Below are positions 1 through 6,586 of a DNA stretch of 9,923 nucleotides, piece after piece. Source of the stretch: an uncultured Pseudomonadota bacterium (GTDB taxonomy: Bacteria > Pseudomonadota > Gammaproteobacteria > Xanthomonadales > Ahniellaceae); contig CALKUS010000280.1 of the NCBI GenBank assembly GCA_937996755.1, positions 1-9,923 of the forward strand, written 5' to 3'. Each line of letters begins with the position of its first letter. Within the stretch, counting starts at the first letter, position 1. The position numbers and the translations under genes were made by a program. The notes beneath the pieces were generated by a model. It worked only from the letters and a program-made list of their open reading frames with translations. It did not search any database and was not told where the DNA came from.

Positions 1-61
1 GAGCGGGAGCGGGGAGCGGGGAGCGGGGAGCGGGGAGCGGGGAGCGGGGAGCGGGGAGCGG
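1..61. repeat. Tandem AGCGGGG heptamer array (probably continues upstream of the window)
   Basis: Seven perfect AGCGGGG units occupy 8-56, with partial units at 1-7 and 57-61. Runs of four G separated by AGC fit the G-quadruplex pattern on the + strand. The array starts at the window edge, so its true length is unknown. Arrays of this kind can change copy number by replication slippage (general knowledge). It ends about 100 bp before the reductase gene. Confidence 0.9.
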
Positions 62-105
62 CAAGAGCAACGCGCGCACCGCGCCCGCTTTTGCCGCTCC
101 CCGCT
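50..105. repeat. Perfect 15-bp inverted repeat joining the G-rich and C-rich arrays
   Basis: AGCGGGGAGCGGCAA at 50-64 is the exact reverse complement of TTGCCGCTCCCCGCT at 91-105, around a 26-base spacer. Pairing continues imperfectly outward, because the right flank (106-129) is a CTCCCGCT octamer array complementary to the heptamer array. The whole of 1-129 could extrude as a cruciform or fold as a long RNA hairpin. It could terminate transcription arriving from upstream, although no T-run follows. Confidence 0.85.
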
Positions 106-128
106 CTCCCGCTCTCCCGCTCTCCCGC

Positions 129-134
129 TAGAAT
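129..134 (+). promoter_or_regulatory. Putative -10 box (TAGAAT) of the ferredoxin-NADP reductase gene
   Basis: TAGAAT, preceded by GC, would give a transcript start near 141 and a leader of about 23 nt. No convincing -35 hexamer is visible, because the upstream bases are the CTCCCGCT array. The same box, CTAGAAT or CTAGATT, precedes two other rightward genes here (8541 and 9720). Confidence 0.5.
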
Positions 135-163
135 CGCGACTCGCTCCGACCCCTGCACCGACC

Positions 164-940
164 ATGTCCGCCATCGGCACCGAGCGCGTGCTCGCGGTTC
201 GCCACTGGAACGCCGACCTGTTCTCGTTCACCACGACGCGCGATGCCGGCCTGCGCTTCGAGAACGGGCAATTCGTGATGCTCGGGCTGCCGGCCGACGG
301 CAAGCCGCTGCTCCGTGCGTATTCGATCGCGAGCGCGAACTGGGAAGAGCAGCTCGAGTTCTTCAGCATCAAGGTGGCCGACGGCGCGCTCACCTCGCGG
401 CTGCAGCACCTGAAGCCGGGCGACGACGTGCTGATTTCGCGCAAGCCCACGGGCACGCTGCTCGTGCACGACGTGCACCCGGGTCGCAACCTGTACCTGC
501 TCGCCACGGGCACCGGCCTCGCGCCGTTCCTGGCGCTCATCAAGGACCCGCTGCTGTACGAGCGCCACGAGCGCGTCGTGCTGGCGCACGGCGTGCGCGA
601 AGTGGCGGACCTCGCGTACCGCGACTACATCGAGCGCGAGCTGCCGCGCCACGAGCTGCTCGGCGAGACGATCTCGCGCCAGTTGCTCTATTACCCGACC
701 GTCACGCGCGAGCCGTTCCGCACGCAGGGCCGGCTCACGTCGTTGCTGGCGTCGGGCGCGATGACGGCATCGCTCGGGCTCGCGCCCATCGACCCCGCGC
801 ACGACCGCTTCATGATCTGCGGCAGCCCGACCATGCTGGCCGACTTCCGCGCCATCCTCGATGCGCGCGGCTTCACGGCGTCGCCGCGGATCGGCACGCC
901 GGGGCACTACGTCTTCGAACGTGCCTTTGTGGAACGCTGA
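164..940 (+). CDS. fpr: Ferredoxin/flavodoxin-NADP(+) reductase
   Basis: A 258-residue cytoplasmic FAD enzyme that moves electrons between NADPH and ferredoxin or flavodoxin, supporting oxidative-stress defence and Fe-S or radical enzymes (family knowledge). The FAD motif RAYSIAS lies at 51-57, with the FAD domain at about 1-100. The NADP-binding loop GTGLAPF is at 116-122 and the nicotinamide-side MICGSP at 217-222. The C-terminus VFERAFVER (250-258) matches the short bacterial FPR subclass, where the ending stacks near the flavin. Length is normal for that subclass. The ATG at 164 is preferred because it begins the conserved N-terminus and lies just past the -10 box. No strong Shine-Dalgarno is seen. 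The gene stands alone: repeats lie upstream and a convergent REP junction downstream. Confidence 0.95.
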   Translation: MSAIGTERVLAVRHWNADLFSFTTTRDAGLRFENGQFVMLGLPADGKPLLRAYSIASANWEEQLEFFSIKVADGALTSRLQHLKPGDDVLISRKPTGTLLVHDVHPGRNLYLLATGTGLAPFLALIKDPLLYERHERVVLAHGVREVADLAYRDYIERELPRHELLGETISRQLLYYPTVTREPFRTQGRLTSLLASGAMTASLGLAPIDPAHDRFMICGSPTMLADFRAILDARGFTASPRIGTPGHYVFERAFVER

Positions 941-983
941 AATCCCATTCCGTCAGATTGGCCAGAAGCGCCGTTCGAAGGAA

Positions 984-1009
984 GTGGGAGCGGCCCATGG
1001 CCGCGATCG
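984..1009 (+). repeat. REP element, first arm of a doublet
   Basis: The unit has the head GTGGGAGC, a palindrome GCGGCC-CAT-GGCCGC (6-bp stem, 3-base loop) and a GCGAT tail. This resembles the GTGG/GTAG-type REPs known from Pseudomonas and Xanthomonadales, which are mobilised by RAYT transposases (family knowledge). It is inverted relative to the arm at 1053-1077 and lies between two convergent genes. Confidence 0.85.
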
Positions 1010-1052
1010 CGATGCGATTCGAAAGGCGCTGCGCATGCAGGAAAGGATTTCG

Positions 1053-1077
1053 GATCGCGGCCCTGGGCCGCTCCCAC
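1053..1077 (-). repeat. REP element, second (inverted) arm of the doublet
   Basis: Read on the minus strand it starts GTGGGAGC and carries GCGGCCC-A-GGGCCGC, a 7-bp stem with a single-base loop, then the GCGAT tail. Similarity to the first arm extends outward: TCGAAGG stands two bases before each head. Together with 984-1009 it can form a long hairpin, placed to act as a bidirectional 3' boundary for the genes ending at 940 and 1140. Confidence 0.85.
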
Positions 1078-1139
1078 CCCCTTCGAGATACGCACCGAAT
1101 TCCCCGGGATTCCTCAGGCCCGAGAAAGCCGTCCGACAG

Positions 1140-1385
1140 CTAGTGTCGTATTTCGAACCCGGGATGCTCGTCCAGCGAGCCGTCTTCCTCGAGCACGGCG
1201 TAGTGCGTCCGGTCGGCAGCGAACAGCACGGCGACGGGCTTCCGGAACGGCTCGCGGCGCATGAACCTGAGCTCCCAGCCGTAGTGCTCGAGCTCGCGCA
1301 GCGTGATCACCTGGACGTCGTTGAGCTCGCGCTCGAGGGCGCGGGGCGGGCGGTCGTAGCCCTTGCGGCGTTCGCGATCCGGCAT
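1140..1385 (-). CDS. Conserved-looking 81-residue small protein of unknown function
   Basis: This cytoplasmic protein has no signal peptide or membrane segment. It is strongly charged, with an N-terminus rich in Arg and Lys and the core ERELNDVQVITLRELEHYGW at about 18-37, followed by a short beta-rich half ending in EEDGSLDEHPGFEIRH. I recall similar small proteins in gammaproteobacteria but cannot name a function. The ATG at 1385 is chosen over upstream in-frame starts because it has an excellent Shine-Dalgarno (AGGGGG, 1396-1391) six bases away, and the longer frame would run into the porin gene. It begins 47 nt after the porin stop and may be the last gene of that leftward cluster, or may use a weak GACAAT-like box (1421-1416). 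Confidence 0.75.
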   Translation of the reverse strand: MPDRERRKGYDRPPRALERELNDVQVITLRELEHYGWELRFMRREPFRKPVAVLFAADRTHYAVLEEDGSLDEHPGFEIRH

Positions 1386-1390
1386 GGCAG

Positions 1391-1396
1391 CCCCCT
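1391..1396 (-). promoter_or_regulatory. Ribosome-binding site that decides the start of the small protein
   Basis: AGGGGG on the minus strand lies six bases upstream of the ATG at 1385. It is one of the stronger Shine-Dalgarno sequences in the window and supports the 81-residue start over longer alternatives. Confidence 0.7.
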
Positions 1397-1432
1397 GTGG
1401 ACCGTTGGCGCTCCGATTGTCGGTAACCAGCG

Positions 1433-2659
1433 TCAAAAAAGGAAGCGCGCCATCACCTGCAGCTGGGTTTCGTCCTGTCCGGCGTCGTTGCCCTCGTCGC
1501 GGCGCTGGCCGCGCACGCTGTGCACCCACAACGCCTCCCCGGTCAGCCGCAGCCACGGCCGCGGCCGCCAGTTCAGCGCGACGGTCACGGCGTTGCCGCG
1601 TTCCGCCCGCGGGTTCGGCGTCGTCGGATCGACGGTGGCAGCGAACCAGTCCACGCGCACGGCGGGTTGCCACGGTCCGTCGCCGAACGCGGCGAGCAGG
1701 AACGCCGCGCGGAAATCGGTCGTGCTCCGCGGGCCGTCGTCGAACGCGACCACCGTGGCGCCGTCCATCGCCTGCGCGACCAGCGTCGTGCCACCCACGC
1801 GCTTCTGCACGCCGAGGTTCCAGTAATCCGTGGTCCAGGCGTACAGCTCGCGGCCGGCGAATTCCGTCGATGCCGCGGGATCGGCATTGTTGTCGTAGCG
1901 CACGAGCGTCACGCGGTCGTCGCGGCGCCCGCGCCAGGCCAGCTCGCCGTACCAGCCGCGACGCCCGTCGACTTCGCGGAACGGGTCGGCGCGGATCGGC
2001 AGCGGGCCGCCGAATGCGGCGACGTCGGGCTCGCGCACTTCACCCCCGAAGCCGAACGTGCGGTCGCTGAACGACCACCCGCGCGCAGCGAGCACGTCGC
2101 CCGACGGATCGTTCGCGCCGAGCAGCGCGAGCGCGCCTTCCCACGAGCCGCGCTCGCCACGGTGCTCGAGCCTGAGCTCGGCGCCGATCGCGCGCACTTC
2201 CTCGCCGAGCCAGCTGTTGATCGCCGAGGGCGTGATCGTCCACAGGCTGGTCCAGCCCACGCCCTGGTTCTCGATCGAGCCGGGCACGAACCATTCGCCC
2301 GCCTTCGCCGACCAGCGCCACGGCGTCGTCGACACCGGGCGCCAGCGCAGCCACGCTTCGACCGGCTCGACGGAGAAGCCGTCGTCGGTATGTGCCTGTA
2401 CGTCCGCGTGCACCAGCCAGGCGGGCGCGAGCTGCCAGTCGAGCACGAGCGCCGCGCCACCGAACTCCAGCGGCCCGCTGCCGTCGCCGAAGCGCGTCTT
2501 GCCGAGCCCGCCGTCGAGCCAGCCGCGCTCGTCGGAAGGCGCGACGAGCCGTGCGTCGACGAACCCGTGCACGGACAGCGACTGCGCGCCCGCGGGCGAC
2601 GCCGCGAACAGCGCGAGCGCAACCGCGGCGGCGAGCTCAGGCGGTCGTCGCACGGCCAT
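1433..2659 (-). CDS. Outer-membrane beta-barrel (porin-like) protein of the cupredoxin/c-di-GMP cluster
   Basis: A 408-residue protein with a signal peptide (about 1-25, cleavage probably after SPAGA). Alternating hydrophobic and aromatic strands rich in Trp, Gly and Asp run throughout, and the last residue is Phe (VMARFLF), the classic outer-membrane assembly signal. Notable blocks are WTSLWTITPSAINSWLGEEV at 136-155 and GANDPSGDVLAARGWSFSDR at 181-200, which look conserved rather than random. It has no recognisable enzyme domain and is presumably a channel or substrate-binding barrel. The ATG at 2659 lies inside the end of the GGDEF/EAL gene (23-nt overlap) and has GGAG four bases upstream, suggesting translational coupling. 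An open frame extends further upstream, but that part is antisense-like composition without a signal peptide. The substrate cannot be deduced. Confidence 0.85.
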   Translation of the reverse strand: MAVRRPPELAAAVALALFAASPAGAQSLSVHGFVDARLVAPSDERGWLDGGLGKTRFGDGSGPLEFGGAALVLDWQLAPAWLVHADVQAHTDDGFSVEPVEAWLRWRPVSTTPWRWSAKAGEWFVPGSIENQGVGWTSLWTITPSAINSWLGEEVRAIGAELRLEHRGERGSWEGALALLGANDPSGDVLAARGWSFSDRTFGFGGEVREPDVAAFGGPLPIRADPFREVDGRRGWYGELAWRGRRDDRVTLVRYDNNADPAASTEFAGRELYAWTTDYWNLGVQKRVGGTTLVAQAMDGATVVAFDDGPRSTTDFRAAFLLAAFGDGPWQPAVRVDWFAATVDPTTPNPRAERGNAVTVALNWRPRPWLRLTGEALWVHSVRGQRRDEGNDAGQDETQLQVMARFLF

Positions 2660-4970
2660 GCCGCTCCAGGAACGCATCGAGCTCGTCGGCGGGCATCGGC
2701 CGCGCGATGAAGTAGCCCTGCGCGTGGTCACAGCCGAGCTCGCGCAGGCAGTCGAGCGCCGAAGCATCCTCCACGCCTTCGGCCGTGACGCGATAGCCGA
2801 GGCCGTGGCCGAGCTCGACGATCGAGCGCGCAATCATGCGCTCGCTGCCGCCGTCTCCGAGCCGCGTGACGAACGTGCGATCGATCTTCAACTCGCCGAC
2901 CGGTATGCGGCGCAAGTAGGCGAACGAAGCCTGGCCCACGCCGAAATCGTCGATCGAGATCTCGACGCCGAGATCGGAAAGCCGGGCCAGCACGGGCAAG
3001 GCGGCGTCGGGGCGCGCCATGACGGCGCTCTCGGTGACTTCGAGCACCAGGTTCGACGCGGCGACGCCGTGCGCGGCGAGCAGCTCGCCGATGCGGCGCG
3101 GCAGCTCGGCGTCGTCCAGGTCGCGCGCGGAGACGTTGACGGCGATTCGCAGGGAAAGGCCGGCCGACTGCCAGCGCTTCGCCTGTGCGATCGCGGCAGC
3201 GAGCACCCAGCGCGTGAGCCGGCGCACGTTGCCGGTTTCTTCCGCGAGCCCGATGAACGCGTCGGGCGCGATCGGTCCGCGCCGCTCGTGCGGCCAGCGC
3301 ACGAGCGCCTCGATGCTGTCGATGCGACCGGTCGCGAGCTCCAGCTTGGGCTGGTAGTGCAGCCTGAGCCTGTCGGCATCGATCGCCTCGCGCAGCTCGC
3401 TCATCAGGGCGAGACGCTCGGGCCGGTGCGGATCGGTCGCGGGGTCGTAGACCACGACCGGGTCGGCGGCGCCGAGGGCGAGGAACAGCGCGACTTCCGC
3501 GCGCTGCATGAGCGCGGGTGCCGTATCGCCGTGCTGCGGGTGCAATGCGATGCCGATCGCGGGCCCGCGGTCGATCGCGATGTCCGCTTCGCGGTAGGGC
3601 TCGGCCAGCGCGTCGAGCGCGCGGAACGCGAATGCGATCGCCGCGCTGCGCTCCACGCCGGGCTCGAGGATCGCGAAGCTGCCATCGGACACGCGCGCCA
3701 CGAGCCGAGCGCCGGCCATGCGGCGCAGGCGCGCCGCCACGTCCTGCATCAGCCGGTCGCTGATCGCATGGCCCATCGTCTTCACGGTCTCGGGCAGGCG
3801 CGACAGTCCGATCGTGACGAGCGCGGCCGGCTGGCCGGCCTGTTCGACGAGCAGGCGCGAGATCGCCGCTTCGGCCGCGAACCGGTTCGCGAGCCCGGTG
3901 ACGGCGTCGTGCCCGGCCTGGAAGCGGATGCGCTCTTCGCGCTCGCCGATCGCGCGGCGCATGCTCGCGAGGGCGGCGTCGAGCTGCGCGATCTCGCCCG
4001 TGCCGCGCACGAGCGGCGTGGCGCCGTAGTCGCCCGCTTCGATGCGCCGCGCGGATTCCGCGAGCGACTCGATGGGGCGCGAGACGCCGCGCGCGATCAG
4101 CAGCGCGCCCGCCAGCCCGACGCCGGTGCCGAGTGCGATGAGCGCGAGCCACGCGACGGCCACCTCGCGGTAGGGCCGCAACGCATCGTCGAGCGAATAG
4201 CCCAGCACCGCGACGACGCCGTGCGACGCGTCGTGCTCGCCCGCCAACGAACGCGCGAGCGCCACATACTCGCGCTTCTGCGCGAGCACCAGCCGTGCGG
4301 CAGCCGGCACGGCGCCTGCGCGATCGAGCAGCGCCTCGGACACGGGCGCCTGCGACTGCCCGTGCGCCAGGACCTGCCACGCACCGTCCTCGCCGCGCGC
4401 GACCAGCTCGATCGTGTGCGGCAGCGAAGAGAGCGACTGCAGCCGCGACAACCGGGCGTCGTCGACGGCGATGGCCGCGGCGATCTGGCCCACGCGCTCG
4501 GGCGCGGAAACCGGGACGACGACGTACCACCATGCGTGCCCATCGAGCGCGACGAGCCGCGAGTCGCGCGCATCGCGGGCGCGCGCCAGCAGGTCGGGGA
4601 AAGGGAAGCGCTCGCCGCCTGCGGCGTCCGTGTCCGCGACGATGCCACCGTCCAGGTCGACGAGCATCATGCGCGCTGCGCCGATGCGCCGGCCATGGTT
4701 GCGCAGCGCCGATCGCACGGTTTCGCGATCGCCCTGCGCGATCGCCGCGCGCAGCGGGAAATCGAGCGACAGGATCTGCACGTTTTCCGCGATGCGCGCC
4801 GCTGCATCGTCGAGCTGCCCCGCGAACGAATCCGTCGCACGCGCGAGCTGCCGCTCGCCTTCCTCGATGAGGTGCCGCCGCGTCACCTCGTACACCAGCA
4901 CCGCCGTCAGCGCCTGCACGCCGACCAGCGCGGCGACGAGGAACAGGGCGAGGCGGAGGCGGAAGGTCAC
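2637..4970 (-). CDS. Membrane sensor with degenerate GGDEF and intact EAL domains (probable c-di-GMP phosphodiesterase)
   Basis: A 777-residue inner-membrane protein: TM1 about 4-27; periplasmic domain about 30-268, resembling dCache_3-type sensors (LVDLDGGIVADT at 103-114, WWYVVVPVSAPERVG at 147-161); TM2 about 272-294; HAMP 295-345; GGDEF 350-515; EAL 530-770. The GGDEF domain keeps HDAVTGLANR (354-363), but the signature reads SDGSF (428-432) and the metal Asp region reads GLS (388-390), so cyclase activity is unlikely. The EAL domain keeps the catalytic set: EAL (554-556), N612, E644, DD (674-675), K695, E731 and Q751. Predicted role: hydrolysis of c-di-GMP controlled by a periplasmic signal, with the GGDEF domain possibly acting as a GTP-binding regulator. 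The start is GTG at 4970, 13 nt after the cupredoxin stop. Longer reading would overlap that gene. The 3' end overlaps the porin start. Confidence 0.92.
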   Translation of the reverse strand: MTFRLRLALFLVAALVGVQALTAVLVYEVTRRHLIEEGERQLARATDSFAGQLDDAAARIAENVQILSLDFPLRAAIAQGDRETVRSALRNHGRRIGAARMMLVDLDGGIVADTDAAGGERFPFPDLLARARDARDSRLVALDGHAWWYVVVPVSAPERVGQIAAAIAVDDARLSRLQSLSSLPHTIELVARGEDGAWQVLAHGQSQAPVSEALLDRAGAVPAAARLVLAQKREYVALARSLAGEHDASHGVVAVLGYSLDDALRPYREVAVAWLALIALGTGVGLAGALLIARGVSRPIESLAESARRIEAGDYGATPLVRGTGEIAQLDAALASMRRAIGEREERIRFQAGHDAVTGLANRFAAEAAISRLLVEQAGQPAALVTIGLSRLPETVKTMGHAISDRLMQDVAARLRRMAGARLVARVSDGSFAILEPGVERSAAIAFAFRALDALAEPYREADIAIDRGPAIGIALHPQHGDTAPALMQRAEVALFLALGAADPVVVYDPATDPHRPERLALMSELREAIDADRLRLHYQPKLELATGRIDSIEALVRWPHERRGPIAPDAFIGLAEETGNVRRLTRWVLAAAIAQAKRWQSAGLSLRIAVNVSARDLDDAELPRRIGELLAAHGVAASNLVLEVTESAVMARPDAALPVLARLSDLGVEISIDDFGVGQASFAYLRRIPVGELKIDRTFVTRLGDGGSERMIARSIVELGHGLGYRVTAEGVEDASALDCLRELGCDHAQGYFIARPMPADELDAFLERHGRATTA

Positions 4971-4983
4971 GTCGGCAGACCGC

Positions 4984-5625
4984 TCAGTAGACCGGGCGTT
5001 CGCGATCCGCGGCCGGCGGGGCCGCATCCACGCGGAGGCTGACGACGACGGGTTCGGCGTCGCGCGCGGGCACGTCGATTTCCCGTTCGATGCCGCGGCC
5101 GCCCGCACGCAGGCGCGGGTGCCACGCATGCAGCACGTAGCGGCCGGGCGCGACGTCGTCGAACCGGACGATGCCGTCGGGGTCCGACTGCCGCACGCGT
5201 GCGGCATCGCTGACGAACACGTACGCGATCATCCGGTCGTGGATGTTGCAGCCGACGGCAGCGATGCCCGCCTGCTCGAACGTCACCGGCTCCGACGTCG
5301 AGCCCGACGGCACGACGAACTCGAACGGATGGATGGGAGAGAACGTGTAGACGTGGTGCCGCGTGTAGTCGCTGTTGCGGAATTCGATGCTGTCGCCGCG
5401 CCGCAACACGGTGAGGTAGGGAATGAAGGTCTCGTCCTTCTGGTCGATGTAGTGGCGCGTCGGCGCCGCGGCCGCACCCGGATCGGGTGCGGACAGCTCC
5501 ACGACGGCGTCGGCCAGGCCGCGGCGGCCGTCGTCGACGCGTACCGTCAGCGTGGCGGCCGCGGCCGGCGCCGCGATCCACAGCAGCGCGAGCACGGCGC
5601 AAGCCGACGTAGTCCCCCTGCCCAT
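4984..5625 (-). CDS. Secreted cupredoxin ('methylamine utilization protein' type) with C-terminal Ig-like region
   Basis: A 213-residue periplasmic protein with a signal peptide of about 1-24 (LALLWIAAPAAAA). The cupredoxin fold spans about 60-140. Type 1 copper ligands are predicted as H90 (in RHHVYTFSP) and C126, H129 and M132 (GCNIHDRM, the CxxHxxM pattern of amicyanin). A further region, SDPDGIVRFDDVAPGRYVLH (147-166), looks like a carboxypeptidase-regulatory/Ig-type beta sandwich. The common database label 'methylamine utilization protein' reflects amicyanin similarity only; no methylamine dehydrogenase genes are here. A role in sensing or delivering copper or electrons to the adjacent GGDEF/EAL receptor is inferred from gene order. 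The ATG at 5625 follows a TATCTT box by exactly six bases, so the mRNA may be leaderless. Its stop is 13 nt before the receptor's GTG. Confidence 0.88.
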   Translation of the reverse strand: MGRGTTSACAVLALLWIAAPAAAATLTVRVDDGRRGLADAVVELSAPDPGAAAAPTRHYIDQKDETFIPYLTVLRRGDSIEFRNSDYTRHHVYTFSPIHPFEFVVPSGSTSEPVTFEQAGIAAVGCNIHDRMIAYVFVSDAARVRQSDPDGIVRFDDVAPGRYVLHAWHPRLRAGGRGIEREIDVPARDAEPVVVSLRVDAAPPAADRERPVY

Positions 5626-5631
5626 GCGACG

Positions 5632-5637
5632 AAGATA
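5632..5637 (-). promoter_or_regulatory. Putative -10 box of the cupredoxin cluster
   Basis: TATCTT on the minus strand (5637-5632) ends six bases before the ATG at 5625, which would put the transcript start on the start codon. No Shine-Dalgarno is present, consistent with a leaderless message. No good -35 is visible. The alternative is read-through from the transporter gene, which ends 46 bp upstream. Confidence 0.35.
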
Positions 5638-5671
5638 GCGCAGCGCGTCGCGCCGCGGAGGTGGCAGGAGG

Positions 5672-6559
5672 TCAGCGCGCGGTTTCTGCAGGCGTCGCGC
5701 GGCGGCTGCCGAGCGCGACGCCGGCCAGCACGAGCACGCCGCCCGCCAGCGAGGCGCGGTCCGGCCGTTCGCCCAGCAGCACTGCCGCGGCCGCCACGGC
5801 GACGACCGGCAGCAGGTTGATGTAGTTCGCCACCTGCGCCGCGCCCAGGGCGCGGAGCGCGCGGCCGTACCAGGCGTACGCGAGCGCGGAGCTCACGACG
5901 CCGAGGTAGAGCAGGGCGGCCCAGCCGCCCGGCGTCGGTGCCGCGCGCAGGCCGGCGAGCCATTCGATGGCCGCGGCCGGCAGCAGCAGGAACGCACCCG
6001 CGATCGCGGTCTTGGTGGTGAGCTCGATCGCATCGACGGACGCATGGCGCTTCGCGACGACCGTGTACAGCGACCATGCGAACACCGACGCCAGCACGAG
6101 CAGGTCGCCGAGCAGCGCCGACGCGGGGACGTGGGCGCGCACGCCACCACCGATGACGACGAGCACGCCCGCGATCGACAGCACGATGCCCGCGATCACC
6201 GCGCGCGACTGCCGCTCGCCCGAAATGACGCGCGCGAGGACCGCGGTCACGGCCGGAACGGCTGCCTGCAGCACGGCCGCGCGCGTTGCCGTCGTGAGGC
6301 GCAGGCCCTCGTAGAAGCCGACGTAGTAGAGCGCGACGCCGAGCAGGCCGAGCACGAACGCATCGCGCCACGCGACGGTCGCCACGGCGCCGCGCACACG
6401 CCACAGCGGCCACAGCAGCGCCGCTGCGATCGCGAAGCGCAACAACGCGAGCGTCAACGGCGGGAACTGCGTGACGCCGAGCTTGCTCACCGGGATGCTG
6501 CCGCCCCAGATCGCCATCACGGCGACGAGCATCGCGATCGCGCGTGCGTGGCCGCTCAT
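5672..6559 (-). CDS. EamA/DMT-family inner-membrane transporter
   Basis: A 295-residue polytopic protein with about ten hydrophobic segments arranged as two EamA repeats (about 5-135 and 150-284). Repeat 1 contains the WGGSIPVSK (18-26) and RFAIAAALLW (41-50) signatures. Repeat 2 contains the typical SSALAYAWYGRALRALGAAQ (223-242) and LLGERPD (261-267). Family members export amino acids, nucleosides or other metabolites by proton exchange; the substrate cannot be read from sequence. The ATG at 6559 is chosen because the protein then begins directly with the first membrane helix, and a longer frame would overlap the divergent cysteine-cluster gene. An AGG stands about nine bases upstream. It ends 46 bp before the cupredoxin start on the same strand, so read-through into that cluster is possible. 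Confidence 0.92.
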   Translation of the reverse strand: MSGHARAIAMLVAVMAIWGGSIPVSKLGVTQFPPLTLALLRFAIAAALLWPLWRVRGAVATVAWRDAFVLGLLGVALYYVGFYEGLRLTTATRAAVLQAAVPAVTAVLARVISGERQSRAVIAGIVLSIAGVLVVIGGGVRAHVPASALLGDLLVLASVFAWSLYTVVAKRHASVDAIELTTKTAIAGAFLLLPAAAIEWLAGLRAAPTPGGWAALLYLGVVSSALAYAWYGRALRALGAAQVANYINLLPVVAVAAAAVLLGERPDRASLAGGVLVLAGVALGSRRATPAETAR

Positions 6560-6574
6560 GCCGGGCCTGCGTGA

Positions 6575-6580
6575 GACAAT
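6575..6580 (+). promoter_or_regulatory. Putative -10 box of the cysteine-cluster gene (leaderless start)
   Basis: GACAAT, preceded by TGA, ends six bases before the GTG at 6587, so transcription would begin at the start codon. There is no Shine-Dalgarno. The box lies in the 27-bp gap between two divergent genes, so any -35 element must lie within or next to the start of the transporter gene. Confidence 0.4.
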
Positions 6581-6586
6581 CGCGGC

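Noticed and set aside
1..129. CRISPR array
   Set aside because: The units are 7-8 bp with no unique spacers between them. This is a short tandem repeat with an inverted counterpart.
2660..2833. Upstream start for the porin, adding 58 residues
   Set aside because: It overlaps the EAL coding region and would put a signal peptide in the middle of the protein. GGAG precedes the ATG at 2659.
2637..4970. Active diguanylate cyclase
   Set aside because: The signature reads SDGSF and the metal-binding Asp segment is GLS, so synthesis of c-di-GMP is not supported.
2058..5042. A 994-codon open frame on the plus strand, antisense to the GGDEF/EAL and porin genes
   Set aside because: It mirrors the minus-strand genes, has no recognisable domain, signal peptide or membrane pattern and is rich in Arg, Ala and Asp as expected for antisense of high-GC coding DNA. 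The minus strand carries intact HAMP, GGDEF and EAL motifs.
4971..5207. Upstream start for the GGDEF/EAL protein, adding 79 residues
   Set aside because: The extension overlaps the cupredoxin gene, is low-complexity Arg/Ser/Ala and precedes a normal first membrane helix. GTG at 4970 fits the operon spacing.
4984..5625. Methylamine-oxidation gene cluster
   Set aside because: Only the cupredoxin suggests it. No methylamine dehydrogenase subunits, maturation factors or cytochromes are present, so the usual label reflects amicyanin-like similarity only.
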